From positions 1-40,799 of the forward strand of contig VXNG01000043.1 in the NCBI GenBank assembly GCA_009840695.1: 40,799 bases of DNA, given 5' to 3'. This stretch comes from Acidimicrobiaceae bacterium (GTDB taxonomy: Bacteria > Actinomycetota > Acidimicrobiia > Acidimicrobiales > Aldehydirespiratoraceae). Positions within the stretch are counted from its first letter, which is position 1, and each line of letters opens with the position of its first letter. The position numbers and the translations under genes are program-made. This document shows, in pieces, positions 14,864-23,470 of the stretch. The notes beneath the pieces are model-generated. The model worked only from the letters and a program-made list of their open reading frames with translations, made no database searches and was not told the origin of the DNA.

Positions 14864-16761
14864 CCGCGCCGCTGCTGGAGGTCCGCGATCTCCAGGTCGC
14901 CTTCCAGCGCCGCGGCGACGCTGAGCCGGTGATGCCGGTCACCGACGTCAGCTTCGACATCCGTCCCGGCGAGCGGGTCGGGCTCGTCGGCGAGTCCGGC
15001 AGCGGCAAGAGCCTCACCGCTCTGGCTGTCATGGGTCTGATCCCCCGGATCGGAGGGGAGCTCGGGCCCCGGACGTCGATCTCTTTGAGCGGCGAGAGCC
15101 TGCTGGCCAAGAGCGAGCGGGAGATGCGCTGGGTCCGGGGCGGCCAGGTCGCCATGATCTTCCAGGATCCGCTGTCCTCGTTGAATCCGGTCCTGAAGAC
15201 CGGGCGCCAGGTCATCGAGGCGCTGGAGCTTCACCGGCCCGGTCTCGACAAGCGACAGATGCGCGACATCGCGGTGGACCTCCTCGACCAGGTGCACCTG
15301 CCCCGGCCGGAACGTCTCATGGACTCCTACCCCCATGAGCTGTCGGGCGGGATGCGCCAGCGGGTGATGATCGCCATCGCGCTGGCCGGTGACCCCGACC
15401 TGCTGATCGCCGACGAGCCGACCACCGCTCTCGACGTGACCATCCAGGCCGGAGTGCTCGATCTGCTCCACGAGCTGGGCGAGGCCCGCGACCTGGCCGT
15501 CCTGCTCATCACCCACGACTTGAGCATCGTGGCCGGCTTCACTCACCGCGTCCTGGTGATGTACGGCGGCCGGCTCGTCGAGCGGGCCCCGACCCGCGAC
15601 CTGTACGCCGACCCCCGCCACCCCTACACCGGGCTGCTGCTGCGCTCGATCCCCCCGCTGGACCGCACCGAGGAGCGCCTGGTGGCCATCGCCGGGTCCC
15701 CGCCCGAGCCCGCAGCCCGTCCTGATGGCTGCGGCTTCAACCCTCGGTGCCCGTTCGCAGTGGAGCCTGTGTGCACCACCGAGCACCCGCCGCTTGTCAT
15801 GCTCGGGGATCCGGCTGGCTCGTCCCGGGCCACGGCCTGCGCCCGCGTCGACGAGATCGATCTGGCATCGCTCGCTCCCGCGCCCGCTGCCGCCACAGCC
15901 GGCACCGCGGCCGACGACGTGGTGCTGGTCAAGGTTGAGCGCCTCTCCAAGACGTTCAAGATCAAGGGCGAGGGCCTTGTGGGCCACGAGCTGATCACCG
16001 CGGTGGACGGTGTCTCGCTGGAGTTGCGGCGGGGCGAGGTGCTCGGCATCGTCGGCGAGTCGGGCAGCGGCAAGTCGACTCTGGCCCGCTGCATGCTCCA
16101 TCTGATCGAGCCGAGCAGCGGGACGGTGCGCTTCGACGGCCAGGACCTCGGTGGTCTCGGTGTGCGGCAGCTGCGCCGGTTGAGGCTCCAGATGCAGATG
16201 ATCTTCCAGGACCCGGCGTCGTCGCTCGATCCCAGGATGCGGGTGGGCCGCATCCTGGCCGAGCCCCTCCGTATTCACGGCCTGTGGGGGACGTCCGGCC
16301 ACGACGAGCAGGCGCTGCGGGATCTGATCGAGCTCGTGCAGCTCCCGCCCGACTCCCTGAGCCGGTTCCCCCACGAGTTCTCGGGCGGGCAGCGCCAGCG
16401 CATCGCCATCGCCCGGTCTCTCACTGCCCGGCCCTCGCTTCTGGTCTGCGACGAGCCCGTCTCCGCTCTCGATGTGTCGGTGCGGTCATCGATCCTGAAC
16501 CTGCTGGCCGACTTGCGAGAGGAGTTCGGACTCACCATGGTCTTCATCGCCCACGACCTGTCACTGGTCCGCTACCTGTGTGATCGAATCGGGGTAATGC
16601 ACCGGGGCCGCCTGGTCGAACTCAGGAGTACCGAGGACCTCTTCGCTGATCCCGTGCACGCCCACACCACCGAGCTGCTGGCCGCCCAGCCGGTGCCCGA
16701 TCCGGCGACCGAGCAGCAGCGGCGGGCCCACCGCCGGAGTCTTGTGGGGGCGAGCCGGTGA
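14860..16761 (+). CDS. ABC importer ATPase, two nucleotide-binding domains in one chain (DppD-DppF fusion)
   Basis: The protein has 633 aa from GTG 14860 (GTGA overlap). Domain 1 has Walker A GESGSGKS, signature LSGGMRQR, Walker [14 protein letters not shown] and the OppD-type Cys-rich tail ([15 protein letters not shown]). An Ala-rich linker follows. Domain 2 has Walker A GESGSGKS, signature FSGGQRQR and Walker [13 protein letters not shown]. In many Opp/Dpp systems these are two separate proteins; here one gene supplies both halves of the ATPase dimer that powers the DppB/DppC channel. All catalytic motifs look intact. The stop overlaps the start of the TetR gene. Confidence 0.94.
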   Translation: MTAPLLEVRDLQVAFQRRGDAEPVMPVTDVSFDIRPGERVGLVGESGSGKSLTALAVMGLIPRIGGELGPRTSISLSGESLLAKSEREMRWVRGGQVAMIFQDPLSSLNPVLKTGRQVIEALELHRPGLDKRQMRDIAVDLLDQVHLPRPERLMDSYPHELSGGMRQRVMIAIALAGDPDLLIADEPTTALDVTIQAGVLDLLHELGEARDLAVLLITHDLSIVAGFTHRVLVMYGGRLVERAPTRDLYADPRHPYTGLLLRSIPPLDRTEERLVAIAGSPPEPAARPDGCGFNPRCPFAVEPVCTTEHPPLVMLGDPAGSSRATACARVDEIDLASLAPAPAAATAGTAADDVVLVKVERLSKTFKIKGEGLVGHELITAVDGVSLELRRGEVLGIVGESGSGKSTLARCMLHLIEPSSGTVRFDGQDLGGLGVRQLRRLRLQMQMIFQDPASSLDPRMRVGRILAEPLRIHGLWGTSGHDEQALRDLIELVQLPPDSLSRFPHEFSGGQRQRIAIARSLTARPSLLVCDEPVSALDVSVRSSILNLLADLREEFGLTMVFIAHDLSLVRYLCDRIGVMHRGRLVELRSTEDLFADPVHAHTTELLAAQPVPDPATEQQRRAHRRSLVGASR

Positions 16762-17432
16762 CTAAGCATCGCGACCGCGAGGCATCCGGGGGCACCCCCG
16801 CCGAGGAACTCAACCCGCAGTCGGGAACGGCGCGCCGGTCGCCCAACCCCCGCGGCCGTCCTCCGGGTGATACCGCGGAGAGAACCAAGCAGGCCCTGCT
16901 GCGCTCCGCCCGGCAGGTCTTCGCCGAGTACGGCTACCACGGCGCCACCATCGCGGAGATCACCCGGCGGGCCGAGGTCAGCACGCCGGTGCTGTACCAC
17001 CACTTCGGGAGCAAGGCGGGACTGTTCACCGCCGCCATCGAGGAGGTGTCGGAGCTGCTGGCCGAGTCGTGGGGCCGGACCATCGCCGGCACCGGCGACC
17101 TTCGCACCAAGATCCAGGCCATGCTCGACACCGCCATCGACATCCACGCGGCCGACCCGGAGCTCGCCCGGTTCCTGCTGGCCACCCGTATCGAGGTGAC
17201 CCGCACACCGGAGTTGGTGTCGGTGTCGGAGTACCGGGGCTTCACCGCCGGCCTGTTCCGCGCGGCCGCCCTCGAGTCGGGCCTCGACGCCGAGCGGGCC
17301 GGCGCAGTCGCCCATGTCCTGGCGGTGTTCTTCGCCGGTCTCACGGTCATCGCGGTGGCGTCGCCCTTCGACTACGACACCGCGGTCGAATCACTCCGAT
17401 CTCTACTGGACAGCGAGCTCTTCGACAGTTGA
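16758..17432 (+). CDS. TetR/AcrR family transcriptional regulator
   Basis: The protein has 224 aa from GTG 16758, overlapping the ATPase stop (GTGA), so it is co-translated with the importer. After a 35-residue disordered N-terminus comes the TetR DNA-binding domain: TKQALLRSARQVFAEYGYHG, then the helix-turn-helix IAEITRRAEVSTPVLYHHFGSK. The C-terminal ligand domain is a helical bundle with no recognisable pocket residues. Position suggests that it senses the imported substrate or an acyl-CoA product and represses the operon. Its likely targets are the AAATATG-N7-GCATAWT sites at 10918 and 7108, which is inference. Confidence 0.9.
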   Translation: MTKHRDREASGGTPAEELNPQSGTARRSPNPRGRPPGDTAERTKQALLRSARQVFAEYGYHGATIAEITRRAEVSTPVLYHHFGSKAGLFTAAIEEVSELLAESWGRTIAGTGDLRTKIQAMLDTAIDIHAADPELARFLLATRIEVTRTPELVSVSEYRGFTAGLFRAAALESGLDAERAGAVAHVLAVFFAGLTVIAVASPFDYDTAVESLRSLLDSELFDS

Positions 17433-17453
17433 GCAGGATGCGAGGGCACTCCT

Positions 17454-18614
17454 ATGGACTACAAGATCATCAGCGCTGACTCGCACCTGGAGATCCCCAT
17501 CGACCGCTGGGTGAACCGCGTGCCCGATAAGCATCGCGAGCGCGCGCCGCGAGGAATCAGGCTGGCCAACGGCGGTGATGCCTGGCTGATCGAGGGCCGT
17601 CCGCTGTGGGCCGTCGGGCTGGAACTTTCCGGCCGCCCGCACGAGGAGTTCCAGCCCACGGGATTGAGCTACGAGGGGGCCGCTGGAGCGGGGCCCGGAG
17701 AGCAGCGCCTAGCGGAGATGGCTCGCGACGGTGTCGACGCCGAGGTGCTGTTCCCTGGTGTCGGCGGGGCCAACTTCTGGCGGGGGATCGCCCTTGACGA
17801 CGCGTACCTGGCCGTCATCCACGCCTACAACGAGTACCTCGTCGAGGAATACGCCCCCGTCGATCCGCAGCGACTGCTGACTCTCGGGCTCATTCCCGAG
17901 ACCGGGATCGACGAGGCCCTCGACGAGTTGCGCTACTGCGCCCGGGGTGGGCTCAAGGGCGTCTGCCTGAACGGGTGGCCGTGCGGCCGGAGCTACCCGG
18001 CGCTGGAGGACGACGTCTTCTGGCGTGAAGCCATGGACCTCGGGATTGCGGTGACGGTCCACATCCAGCTCCGCTACGGCGCCGCTGGCGCGGGACCTGC
18101 GTATCCCTATCCGAAGGCGCCGCCGCCCGACGTCCATCCCCAGGCCAGCGACCCGCTCCGCCATATTGCGGCCTTCGACCGCCGCGGCGGGCTCAACGCC
18201 CTCCAGCTGGCGTTCGCGGGCACTTTCGACCGGCTCCCCGACTTCCGCATCTATTTCGCCGAGACGTACATCGGCTGGCTGCCGATCTTCTTCGAGCAAG
18301 CCGACATGCTCTATGAGCAGACCATCCACTGGGCCAACGACTATGTGGGCCTGCCCAGGCTCGACCGCCTCCCGAGCGAGTATCTGCGCGAGTTCATCTA
18401 TTGGGGGTTCGTCAACGATCCGTTCGGAGTGAAGGTCCGCCACGATGTCGGTGTCGATCGGGCTATGTGGTCGAGCGACTTCCCCCACAGCGTTACCACC
18501 TGGCCCGACTCGAGCGCCGCCATCGACACAATGTTCGACGGCGTTCCGGCCGACGAGACCGCCCGGATGGTCTGCGACAACGCAGTCGATTTCTTCAGCC
18601 TCGCGTCCGCCTGA
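17454..18614 (+). CDS. Amidohydrolase 2 (ACMSD-type TIM barrel) family protein
   Basis: The protein has 386 aa from ATG 17454, 21 bases after the TetR gene. The metal-binding N-terminus is IISADSHLE (Asp9-x-His11). Other family segments are GVDAEVLFPG, NEYLVEEYAPVDPQRLLTLGLIP, GLKGVCLNGWP, and WSSDFPHSVTTWPDS, whose Asp and His belong to the active-site face. Related enzymes decarboxylate aromatic or aminomuconate acids, or hydrolyse lactones, with a divalent metal. It is encoded beside a second member at 18719; the pair could act on successive intermediates or form hetero-oligomers. Substrate unknown. Confidence 0.9.
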   Translation: MDYKIISADSHLEIPIDRWVNRVPDKHRERAPRGIRLANGGDAWLIEGRPLWAVGLELSGRPHEEFQPTGLSYEGAAGAGPGEQRLAEMARDGVDAEVLFPGVGGANFWRGIALDDAYLAVIHAYNEYLVEEYAPVDPQRLLTLGLIPETGIDEALDELRYCARGGLKGVCLNGWPCGRSYPALEDDVFWREAMDLGIAVTVHIQLRYGAAGAGPAYPYPKAPPPDVHPQASDPLRHIAAFDRRGGLNALQLAFAGTFDRLPDFRIYFAETYIGWLPIFFEQADMLYEQTIHWANDYVGLPRLDRLPSEYLREFIYWGFVNDPFGVKVRHDVGVDRAMWSSDFPHSVTTWPDSSAAIDTMFDGVPADETARMVCDNAVDFFSLASA

Positions 18615-18668
18615 CGGTGGCGGTGCCGGCCGCTTGCCGTCTCGCTCGCCAGGCGCGAGAATCAAGAT

Positions 18669-18696
18669 AATATAGCGCATCGAATATAGCGCACCG
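18669..18696. repeat. 14-base tandem direct repeat, likely regulatory
   Basis: AATATAGCGCATCG is followed immediately by AATATAGCGCACCG (13 of 14 identical), 22 bases before the ATG at 18719. The AT-rich first half could provide a -10 element (AATATA). Two adjacent copies at a 14-base period suggest an activator or repressor binding site. Confidence 0.5.
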
Positions 18697-18718
18697 GACA
18701 ATTCATCGGGGGACAGCC

Positions 18719-20005
18719 ATGGCTCTTCAGACTGACGAACGCGAGGAGCTCGCCGGCGAGCGGCTCATGATGATCTCGTCGGACACCCATGCCAGCCCGC
18801 CTTTCGAAGGCTTCGCGGACTATGTCGAGCAGAAGGACATGGCGGCGTTCCAGGCCGAGCTCGAGACCCGCCAGGCCTTCCGCGACCACTCCAGCGTCGG
18901 TAAGGCCCAGGGCAAGTCCGAGGAGATGAACACCCTCCAGCAGGAGCAGGGCTTCGGACCCGGCACCCGGGACCCCGACGTGAAGGCCCGCCACGAGGAG
19001 GCCGACGGTGTCGTCGGTTGCGTAATCTTCCCGAACGGCCCCCGCCCGTTCAGCCCCGAGTATCGCGAGCGGGCGCCGCTGGGGCTTCCGGCGCCCTCGA
19101 TCCAGCAGCGCGTCGCCGGTGCCCGGATCTACAACCGCTGGCTGGCCGATTTCTGCTCCGCCTACCCGGACCGGTTCTTCGGGATCGCCCAGATCGAGAT
19201 CGAGGACGTGGAATCGGCCACCAAGGAGGTCCAGTGGGCCGCCGAGAACGGCCTGCGCGGGGGGATCGCCTTCCCCGGCGTGGCCCCCTCGGGCGAGTAC
19301 CCGGGCCTCCACGACGAGGTCTACGAGCCGCTGTGGTCGGTGTGCGAGGAGTACAACATGCCGCTCAACACCCACGGCGTGGACTCGATCCCGGCCCAGC
19401 ACTACCCGTTCGGCCATGTCGCCAACATCCTGCTGACGCTCACCGAGGCGTTCTTCTTCAGCACCCGGCACCTGTGGTGGCTGATGTGGACCGGCGTGTT
19501 CGACCGCCATCCCGGCCTCAAGCTCACCTTCGCGGAGCTGCTCGCCGACTGGATCCCCTGCACCCTCAGCGACCTCGAGAGCACCCTCAACAGCAACCTG
19601 GGGGCGCAGGGCCGCGCCGTGCTCGAGCTCACACCGACCGAGTACTGGCAGAGGCACTGCTTCGTCGGGGCGAGCTTCATGTCCCGGACCGAGGCCAACG
19701 CCCGCCACGACGTCGGTCTCGACAGCGTGATGTGGGGCTCCGACTACCCCCACGTCGAGGGCACCTGGCCCCACACCCGCGAGAGCCTGCGCAACACCCT
19801 CGCCGGCCTTCCCGTCGAGGACATCCGCAAGATGCTCGGCGAGAACGCCCTGCGCTGCTACAGCTTCGACCCCGACAGGATGAGGGCCCTGGCCGACCAG
19901 TTCGGGCCGACCATCGACGAGATCAGCACCCCGCTCGAGGAGATCCCCGACTCGCCCCAGGCCCGCCTGGGCATGGCGTTCCGCGAGGGCGACCACTGGA
20001 CGTGA
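18719..20005 (+). CDS. Amidohydrolase 2 (ACMSD-type TIM barrel) family protein, paralogue of the preceding gene
   Basis: The protein has 428 aa from ATG 18719, with CGGGGGACAG upstream. The metal motif MMISSDTHASPP places Asp22-x-His24. An insertion after it (residues about 35-80, rich in charged and Gln residues) is absent from the 17454 protein. Later segments are IYNRWLADFCSAYPDRFFGIAQI, PLNTHGVD and VMWGSDYPHVEGTWPHT, the last being diagnostic for this metal-dependent hydrolase/decarboxylase family. The intergenic gap of 104 bases contains a tandem repeat, so it may have its own promoter. A VOC gene follows after 13 bases, in probable co-transcription. Confidence 0.9.
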   Translation: MALQTDEREELAGERLMMISSDTHASPPFEGFADYVEQKDMAAFQAELETRQAFRDHSSVGKAQGKSEEMNTLQQEQGFGPGTRDPDVKARHEEADGVVGCVIFPNGPRPFSPEYRERAPLGLPAPSIQQRVAGARIYNRWLADFCSAYPDRFFGIAQIEIEDVESATKEVQWAAENGLRGGIAFPGVAPSGEYPGLHDEVYEPLWSVCEEYNMPLNTHGVDSIPAQHYPFGHVANILLTLTEAFFFSTRHLWWLMWTGVFDRHPGLKLTFAELLADWIPCTLSDLESTLNSNLGAQGRAVLELTPTEYWQRHCFVGASFMSRTEANARHDVGLDSVMWGSDYPHVEGTWPHTRESLRNTLAGLPVEDIRKMLGENALRCYSFDPDRMRALADQFGPTIDEISTPLEEIPDSPQARLGMAFREGDHWT

Positions 20006-20018
20006 GGCCTGCCGCGCC

Positions 20019-20486
20019 ATGATCGACATGGGCGAGGCCTTCCATGTGGGCGTGCGGGTCGTCGATCTCGACGCGGCCATGCAGCAGCTCGGCCCCGCGC
20101 TGGGTGTGACGTGGGCGGAGCCGCGGGCCCGCGCCGACCAGCCGGTCTGGACGCCCGAGCGCGGCCTCGAGCGGGTGCCGCTGCGGTTCTGCTACTCGGT
20201 CGATCCGCCCATGCACATCGAGCTGGTCGAGGGCTCCGGCGGATCGGTCTGGGACGCCGGCGACGCGCCCGGCACCCACCACATCGGCGTGTGGGTCGAC
20301 GACGTCGACGACGAGGCCGAACGGCTCATCTCCCTCGGCTGGTCGCTCGAGGCCTGCCGCAGCGATCCCGCCGCCGACGGCACCTGCGGCATCTTCGCAT
20401 ACCTCCAGCCGCCGTCCGGTCTGCTGGTCGAGGTCGTCAGCCGCGAGATCCAGCCATTCTTCGAAGCCTGGTGGGCCGGCCGCTGA
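20019..20486 (+). CDS. VOC superfamily (glyoxalase/dioxygenase fold) protein
   Basis: The protein has 155 aa from ATG 20019; a second in-frame ATG at 20028 is possible. Two beta-alpha-beta-beta-beta modules are visible. Candidate metal ligands are His in AFHVGVRV, Glu in HIELVEG, His in THHIGVWVDD, and Glu in GLLVEVVS, the standard VOC pattern of glyoxalase I, epimerases and extradiol-type enzymes. The segment THHIGVWVDDVD is like methylmalonyl-CoA epimerase-type and related VOC proteins. It follows the amidohydrolase closely and converges with the LLM gene. Reaction not determinable. Confidence 0.85.
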   Translation: MIDMGEAFHVGVRVVDLDAAMQQLGPALGVTWAEPRARADQPVWTPERGLERVPLRFCYSVDPPMHIELVEGSGGSVWDAGDAPGTHHIGVWVDDVDDEAERLISLGWSLEACRSDPAADGTCGIFAYLQPPSGLLVEVVSREIQPFFEAWWAGR

Positions 20487-20507
20487 GCCTCGGGTGAGCC
20501 GCAGCCA

Positions 20508-21479
20508 TCAGGTTCCGCTGAGGCGTTCGACGACCGGCGCGAAATCCTCGGCGACTCGCGTGCCGACGGTGATGTAGGAGAAGCCGTAGGTCTCGCGCCG
20601 GGACTCCAGCTGCTCGCAGATGCCGTCGACTGAGCCGATGAGCGTGTGAGCGTGGTCGGCGAAGACGGCAGGATCAGCGCCGAACCGGCCCGCGATGCCT
20701 TCTATGGCGCCCTGGCGGTCGTCGGTCACCACGGTGAAGTAGGCCCCGATCTCGAGCTCGATCTGGTCGAACCGGTCGCCGGCCCCGGCCTTGATCCACT
20801 CGATCTTCCGGGCGGTGTGCGCCCCGCTGCCGCTGGTTGTGCCCTCCGGGCCCAGCCGCCCGGTGCGGTTGTCAAGGTTGACGCTGACGATGTCGGCCTC
20901 ACGGCCGGCCAGCCCCAGTACCCGGGGCGCCCCGCCCCCGATCATGATGGGCGGCCCGCCCGGCCGTACCGGCTTGGGCACACCCTCGAATCCGTGGACC
21001 TGGAAATAGGTGCCGTCGATGTCCACCTCGCCGTCGCCGAAGCAGGCCCGTATGACTGCGAGGGTCTCGGACATGCGGTCGATGCGAACACCGGCCCGGT
21101 CGTAGGGGATGCCCATCGCCTCGTACTCGTCGGCCATCCAGCCGCAGCCCAGCCCGACCTCCAGGCGCCCGTCCGACAGCATGTCCAGAGAGGCCAGTTC
21201 CTTGGCCAGCACCACCGGGTGGCGGTAGTCCGTGCCGAGGACCCGGCACCCGACGTTGATCGTCGATGTGACGTCGGCCGCGGCCATGATGGCAGGGATG
21301 GCGGCCAGGTCCTGGACGCCCACCTTGGACGCGGTGAGGGCGGGGCCGGGCCCGATGTGATGGTCGGCGGTGAAGAACGTGCTGTAGCCCAGTTCCTCGG
21401 CCGTGCGGGCCTGCTGGCGCCAGTCCGCCGCGGACGTCGCCGAATAGGAATAGACAGCGAACCGGAATGGGTTAACCAT
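20508..21479 (-). CDS. LLM-class (luciferase-like) oxidoreductase, probably F420-dependent
   Basis: The protein has 323 aa from ATG 21479, with GGAGGAGAG upstream, overlapping the end of the ligase gene by 8 nt. The longer open frame to 21611 is antisense-like and is rejected. Family segments include FFTADHHIG, VLGTDYRHPVVLAKELASLDMLSDGR, LGCGWMADEYEAMGI and GGPPIMIGGGAPRVL. Actinobacterial LLM proteins of this length commonly use F420 for hydride transfer, whereas others are FMN monooxygenases. The cofactor is therefore a reasonable guess only. It is the last gene of the acyl-CoA operon. Confidence 0.88.
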   Translation of the reverse strand: MVNPFRFAVYSYSATSAADWRQQARTAEELGYSTFFTADHHIGPGPALTASKVGVQDLAAIPAIMAAADVTSTINVGCRVLGTDYRHPVVLAKELASLDMLSDGRLEVGLGCGWMADEYEAMGIPYDRAGVRIDRMSETLAVIRACFGDGEVDIDGTYFQVHGFEGVPKPVRPGGPPIMIGGGAPRVLGLAGREADIVSVNLDNRTGRLGPEGTTSGSGAHTARKIEWIKAGAGDRFDQIELEIGAYFTVVTDDRQGAIEGIAGRFGADPAVFADHAHTLIGSVDGICEQLESRRETYGFSYITVGTRVAEDFAPVVERLSGT

Positions 21480-23004
21480 CGTCTCTCCTCCAGTACGGGG
21501 CCCGTAGCGCCCGCTTGTTGAGTTTGCCCATCGCGCTGCGGCCGAGGTCGTTGACGAACTCGACCGATCGCGGGCACTTGATGCGCGACAGGCGCTCACG
21601 GCAGAACGCAACGATCGCGTCTCCGTCGGGCTCCCAGCCGTCGGCGGCCACCACCAGTGCTCTCATCTCCTCGCCCATCTCGTCATGGGGAATGCCGATG
21701 CAGGCGACATCGGCCACGCCCGGATGCTCGATTAGCACGTTCTCGGCCTCCGCCGGGTAGAGGTTCACACCGCCGGAGACCACCATGTCCGAGAACCGGT
21801 CGGTGATGTACACGAAGCCGTCGTCGTCGATGTAACCCATCTCACCGAGGGTGAACACACCCGGCTGCAGATGGACGCCCCGGGACTTCTCGGGATCGTT
21901 GTGGTACACGACGCCCCGGCCGGTGGTGTCCCGGAAGTACAGCCTGCCCTCGGTGTTGGGCGGCACCGGGCGGTCGTCGTCGTCGACCACCAGAGCCTGG
22001 AATGGCGGCACTGGCCGGCCCACCGACCCGGGATGGGTCAGCCAGTCCTCGCTGGTGATGGTGCAGGTCGAGCCCACCTCGGTGGCGCCGTAGGCCTCGA
22101 CGAAGATGGGGCCCCACCAGTCGATCATGGCCCGCTTCATGTCGTCGGGGCACTTGGCACCGGTGTGCACCACCAGCGTCATCGACGAGACGTCGTAGCG
22201 GTCCCGGGCCGCAGCCGGCAGGGCCAGCAGGCGCGCGAAGTGTGTGGGGACCATGACGGAGGTCTCAACGTGATGGCGCTCAATTGCGGCCAGCGTAGCC
22301 TCCGCGTCGAACCGGCCCAGGATCACCGACGGGACACCGGTGAGGAGGGATCGTAGCCCTGTCAGCGGCCCGGTGTGGTACATCGGGCCGACCACCATGT
22401 GGGTGCCGTGGGCCGCGAACCGGCCGAGTCCGAGGGCCTCGAGGTGCTCGGTGACCGTGGCGCCGCTCGCGAACATCGTGGGCGGCAAGTCCGTGCCCTT
22501 GGGCCGGCCGGTCGTGCCCGACGTGAACATCAGGTTGGGCAGGGGCACCACGCTGCCGGGCGGGTCCTCGTCCGGCCCGGCGGCAAGCCACTGATCCCAG
22601 GGCGTCAAGTCCCCGGGGAGCCCCTCTCCCCAGCCCACGACCGTCTCGACTCCGGCTTGCTGGGCAGCCGCCACGCCCCGCGGTGCGGTTTCGGGCCCGA
22701 CGAAGAGGATCCGCGTGTCGGACTCCTCCAGGATGTACGCGGTCTCCGCGGCAGTGAGATGGAAGCTCACCGGGACGGTCGACGCTCCGCCGAGCAGGCC
22801 GCCCAGATGGGCGAACGCAGTCTCCGCCGCGTTCTCGGCGAAGACGGCCACGCGGCGCGACGGGCCGAGGTCGGCGGCGAGCAGGTTGCCCGCAGCCCGG
22901 TTGAGGATCGAGTCCAGTTCGGCCCACCCGAAGCATCGCCCACCGTCGACGAGGGCCGCCTCGCCGGGCCGGTCGCGGGCCAGCAGGCGACAGAACGCCG
23001 GCAC
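21472..23004 (-). CDS. Class I adenylate-forming acyl-CoA synthetase (AMP-dependent ligase)
   Basis: The protein has 510 aa from GTG 23004, one base after the SnoaL-like stop. The P-loop is FTSGTTGRPKG, the A5 motif is YGATE, the A7 region is GEMGYIDDDGFVYITDR, and the catalytic Lys lies in the A10 segment MGKLNKRAL. It should activate a carboxylic acid to acyl-AMP and then acyl-CoA, supplying substrate for the acyl-CoA dehydrogenase and the thiolase-fold enzyme of the island. The N-terminus is slightly short compared with longer fatty-acid ligases. Acid specificity is not readable. Confidence 0.93.
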   Translation of the reverse strand: MPAFCRLLARDRPGEAALVDGGRCFGWAELDSILNRAAGNLLAADLGPSRRVAVFAENAAETAFAHLGGLLGGASTVPVSFHLTAAETAYILEESDTRILFVGPETAPRGVAAAQQAGVETVVGWGEGLPGDLTPWDQWLAAGPDEDPPGSVVPLPNLMFTSGTTGRPKGTDLPPTMFASGATVTEHLEALGLGRFAAHGTHMVVGPMYHTGPLTGLRSLLTGVPSVILGRFDAEATLAAIERHHVETSVMVPTHFARLLALPAAARDRYDVSSMTLVVHTGAKCPDDMKRAMIDWWGPIFVEAYGATEVGSTCTITSEDWLTHPGSVGRPVPPFQALVVDDDDRPVPPNTEGRLYFRDTTGRGVVYHNDPEKSRGVHLQPGVFTLGEMGYIDDDGFVYITDRFSDMVVSGGVNLYPAEAENVLIEHPGVADVACIGIPHDEMGEEMRALVVAADGWEPDGDAIVAFCRERLSRIKCPRSVEFVNDLGRSAMGKLNKRALRAPYWRRDDG

Positions 23005-23005
23005 G

Positions 23006-23437
23006 TCAGCTTCCGGCTTCGGCCGAGAAGGTGCCGGAGAGGTCCGCCGGGCCCCGGTAGTGGATGCTCAGCCGGCGCGACGCGAACCTCCAGCCGGCGT
23101 CGACGCGGACGTAGGTGTCGTCGTAGTGGGCGAGGACCAGCGCTGTCTCGCCGTCATGCCGGAGCGTCGCCTCCTGTATGTACCACCGGCCCGAGCCGGT
23201 GCCCGTGTCGGTGTCGAGCTCGACGGTGCCGTGGAGAACGGTCTGCACCACGACCGCGTAGCGCTCCCACGCCCCGAGCCACAGTTCGACGATCGCGTCG
23301 CGGCCCTCGACTCGCCGCCCGCCGCCCAGATCCCAGGCCGCGCTCAGATCCCAGGTCTCCGCCCACTGATCCGCGTCGCGGTGCACCACCGCGTCCGAGT
23401 AGCGGTGTACGAGGTCCTCGATCTGGTCACGGCTCAC
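23006..23437 (-). CDS. SnoaL-like / NTF2-fold protein
   Basis: The protein has 143 aa from GTG 23437. It shows the SnoaL pattern: QIEDLVHRYSDAVVHRDADQW, VEGRDAIVELW, GSGRWYIQEATLRHDGE and YDDTYVRVDAGWRFASRRLSIHYRG. It shares the GRWYI-x-E and DTY-x-R segments with the Rieske-linked protein at 4236. Family roles include polyketide cyclase, isomerase and oxygenase beta subunit. Here it lies between a thiolase-fold gene and an acyl-CoA ligase gene, so a hydratase or isomerase role on a CoA or acid intermediate is possible. Function is not assigned. Confidence 0.83.
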   Translation of the reverse strand: MSRDQIEDLVHRYSDAVVHRDADQWAETWDLSAAWDLGGGRRVEGRDAIVELWLGAWERYAVVVQTVLHGTVELDTDTGTGSGRWYIQEATLRHDGETALVLAHYDDTYVRVDAGWRFASRRLSIHYRGPADLSGTFSAEAGS

Positions 23438-23470
23438 CGCCCGGCCTCCTCCCCGTGAACTCTCGCAGTT

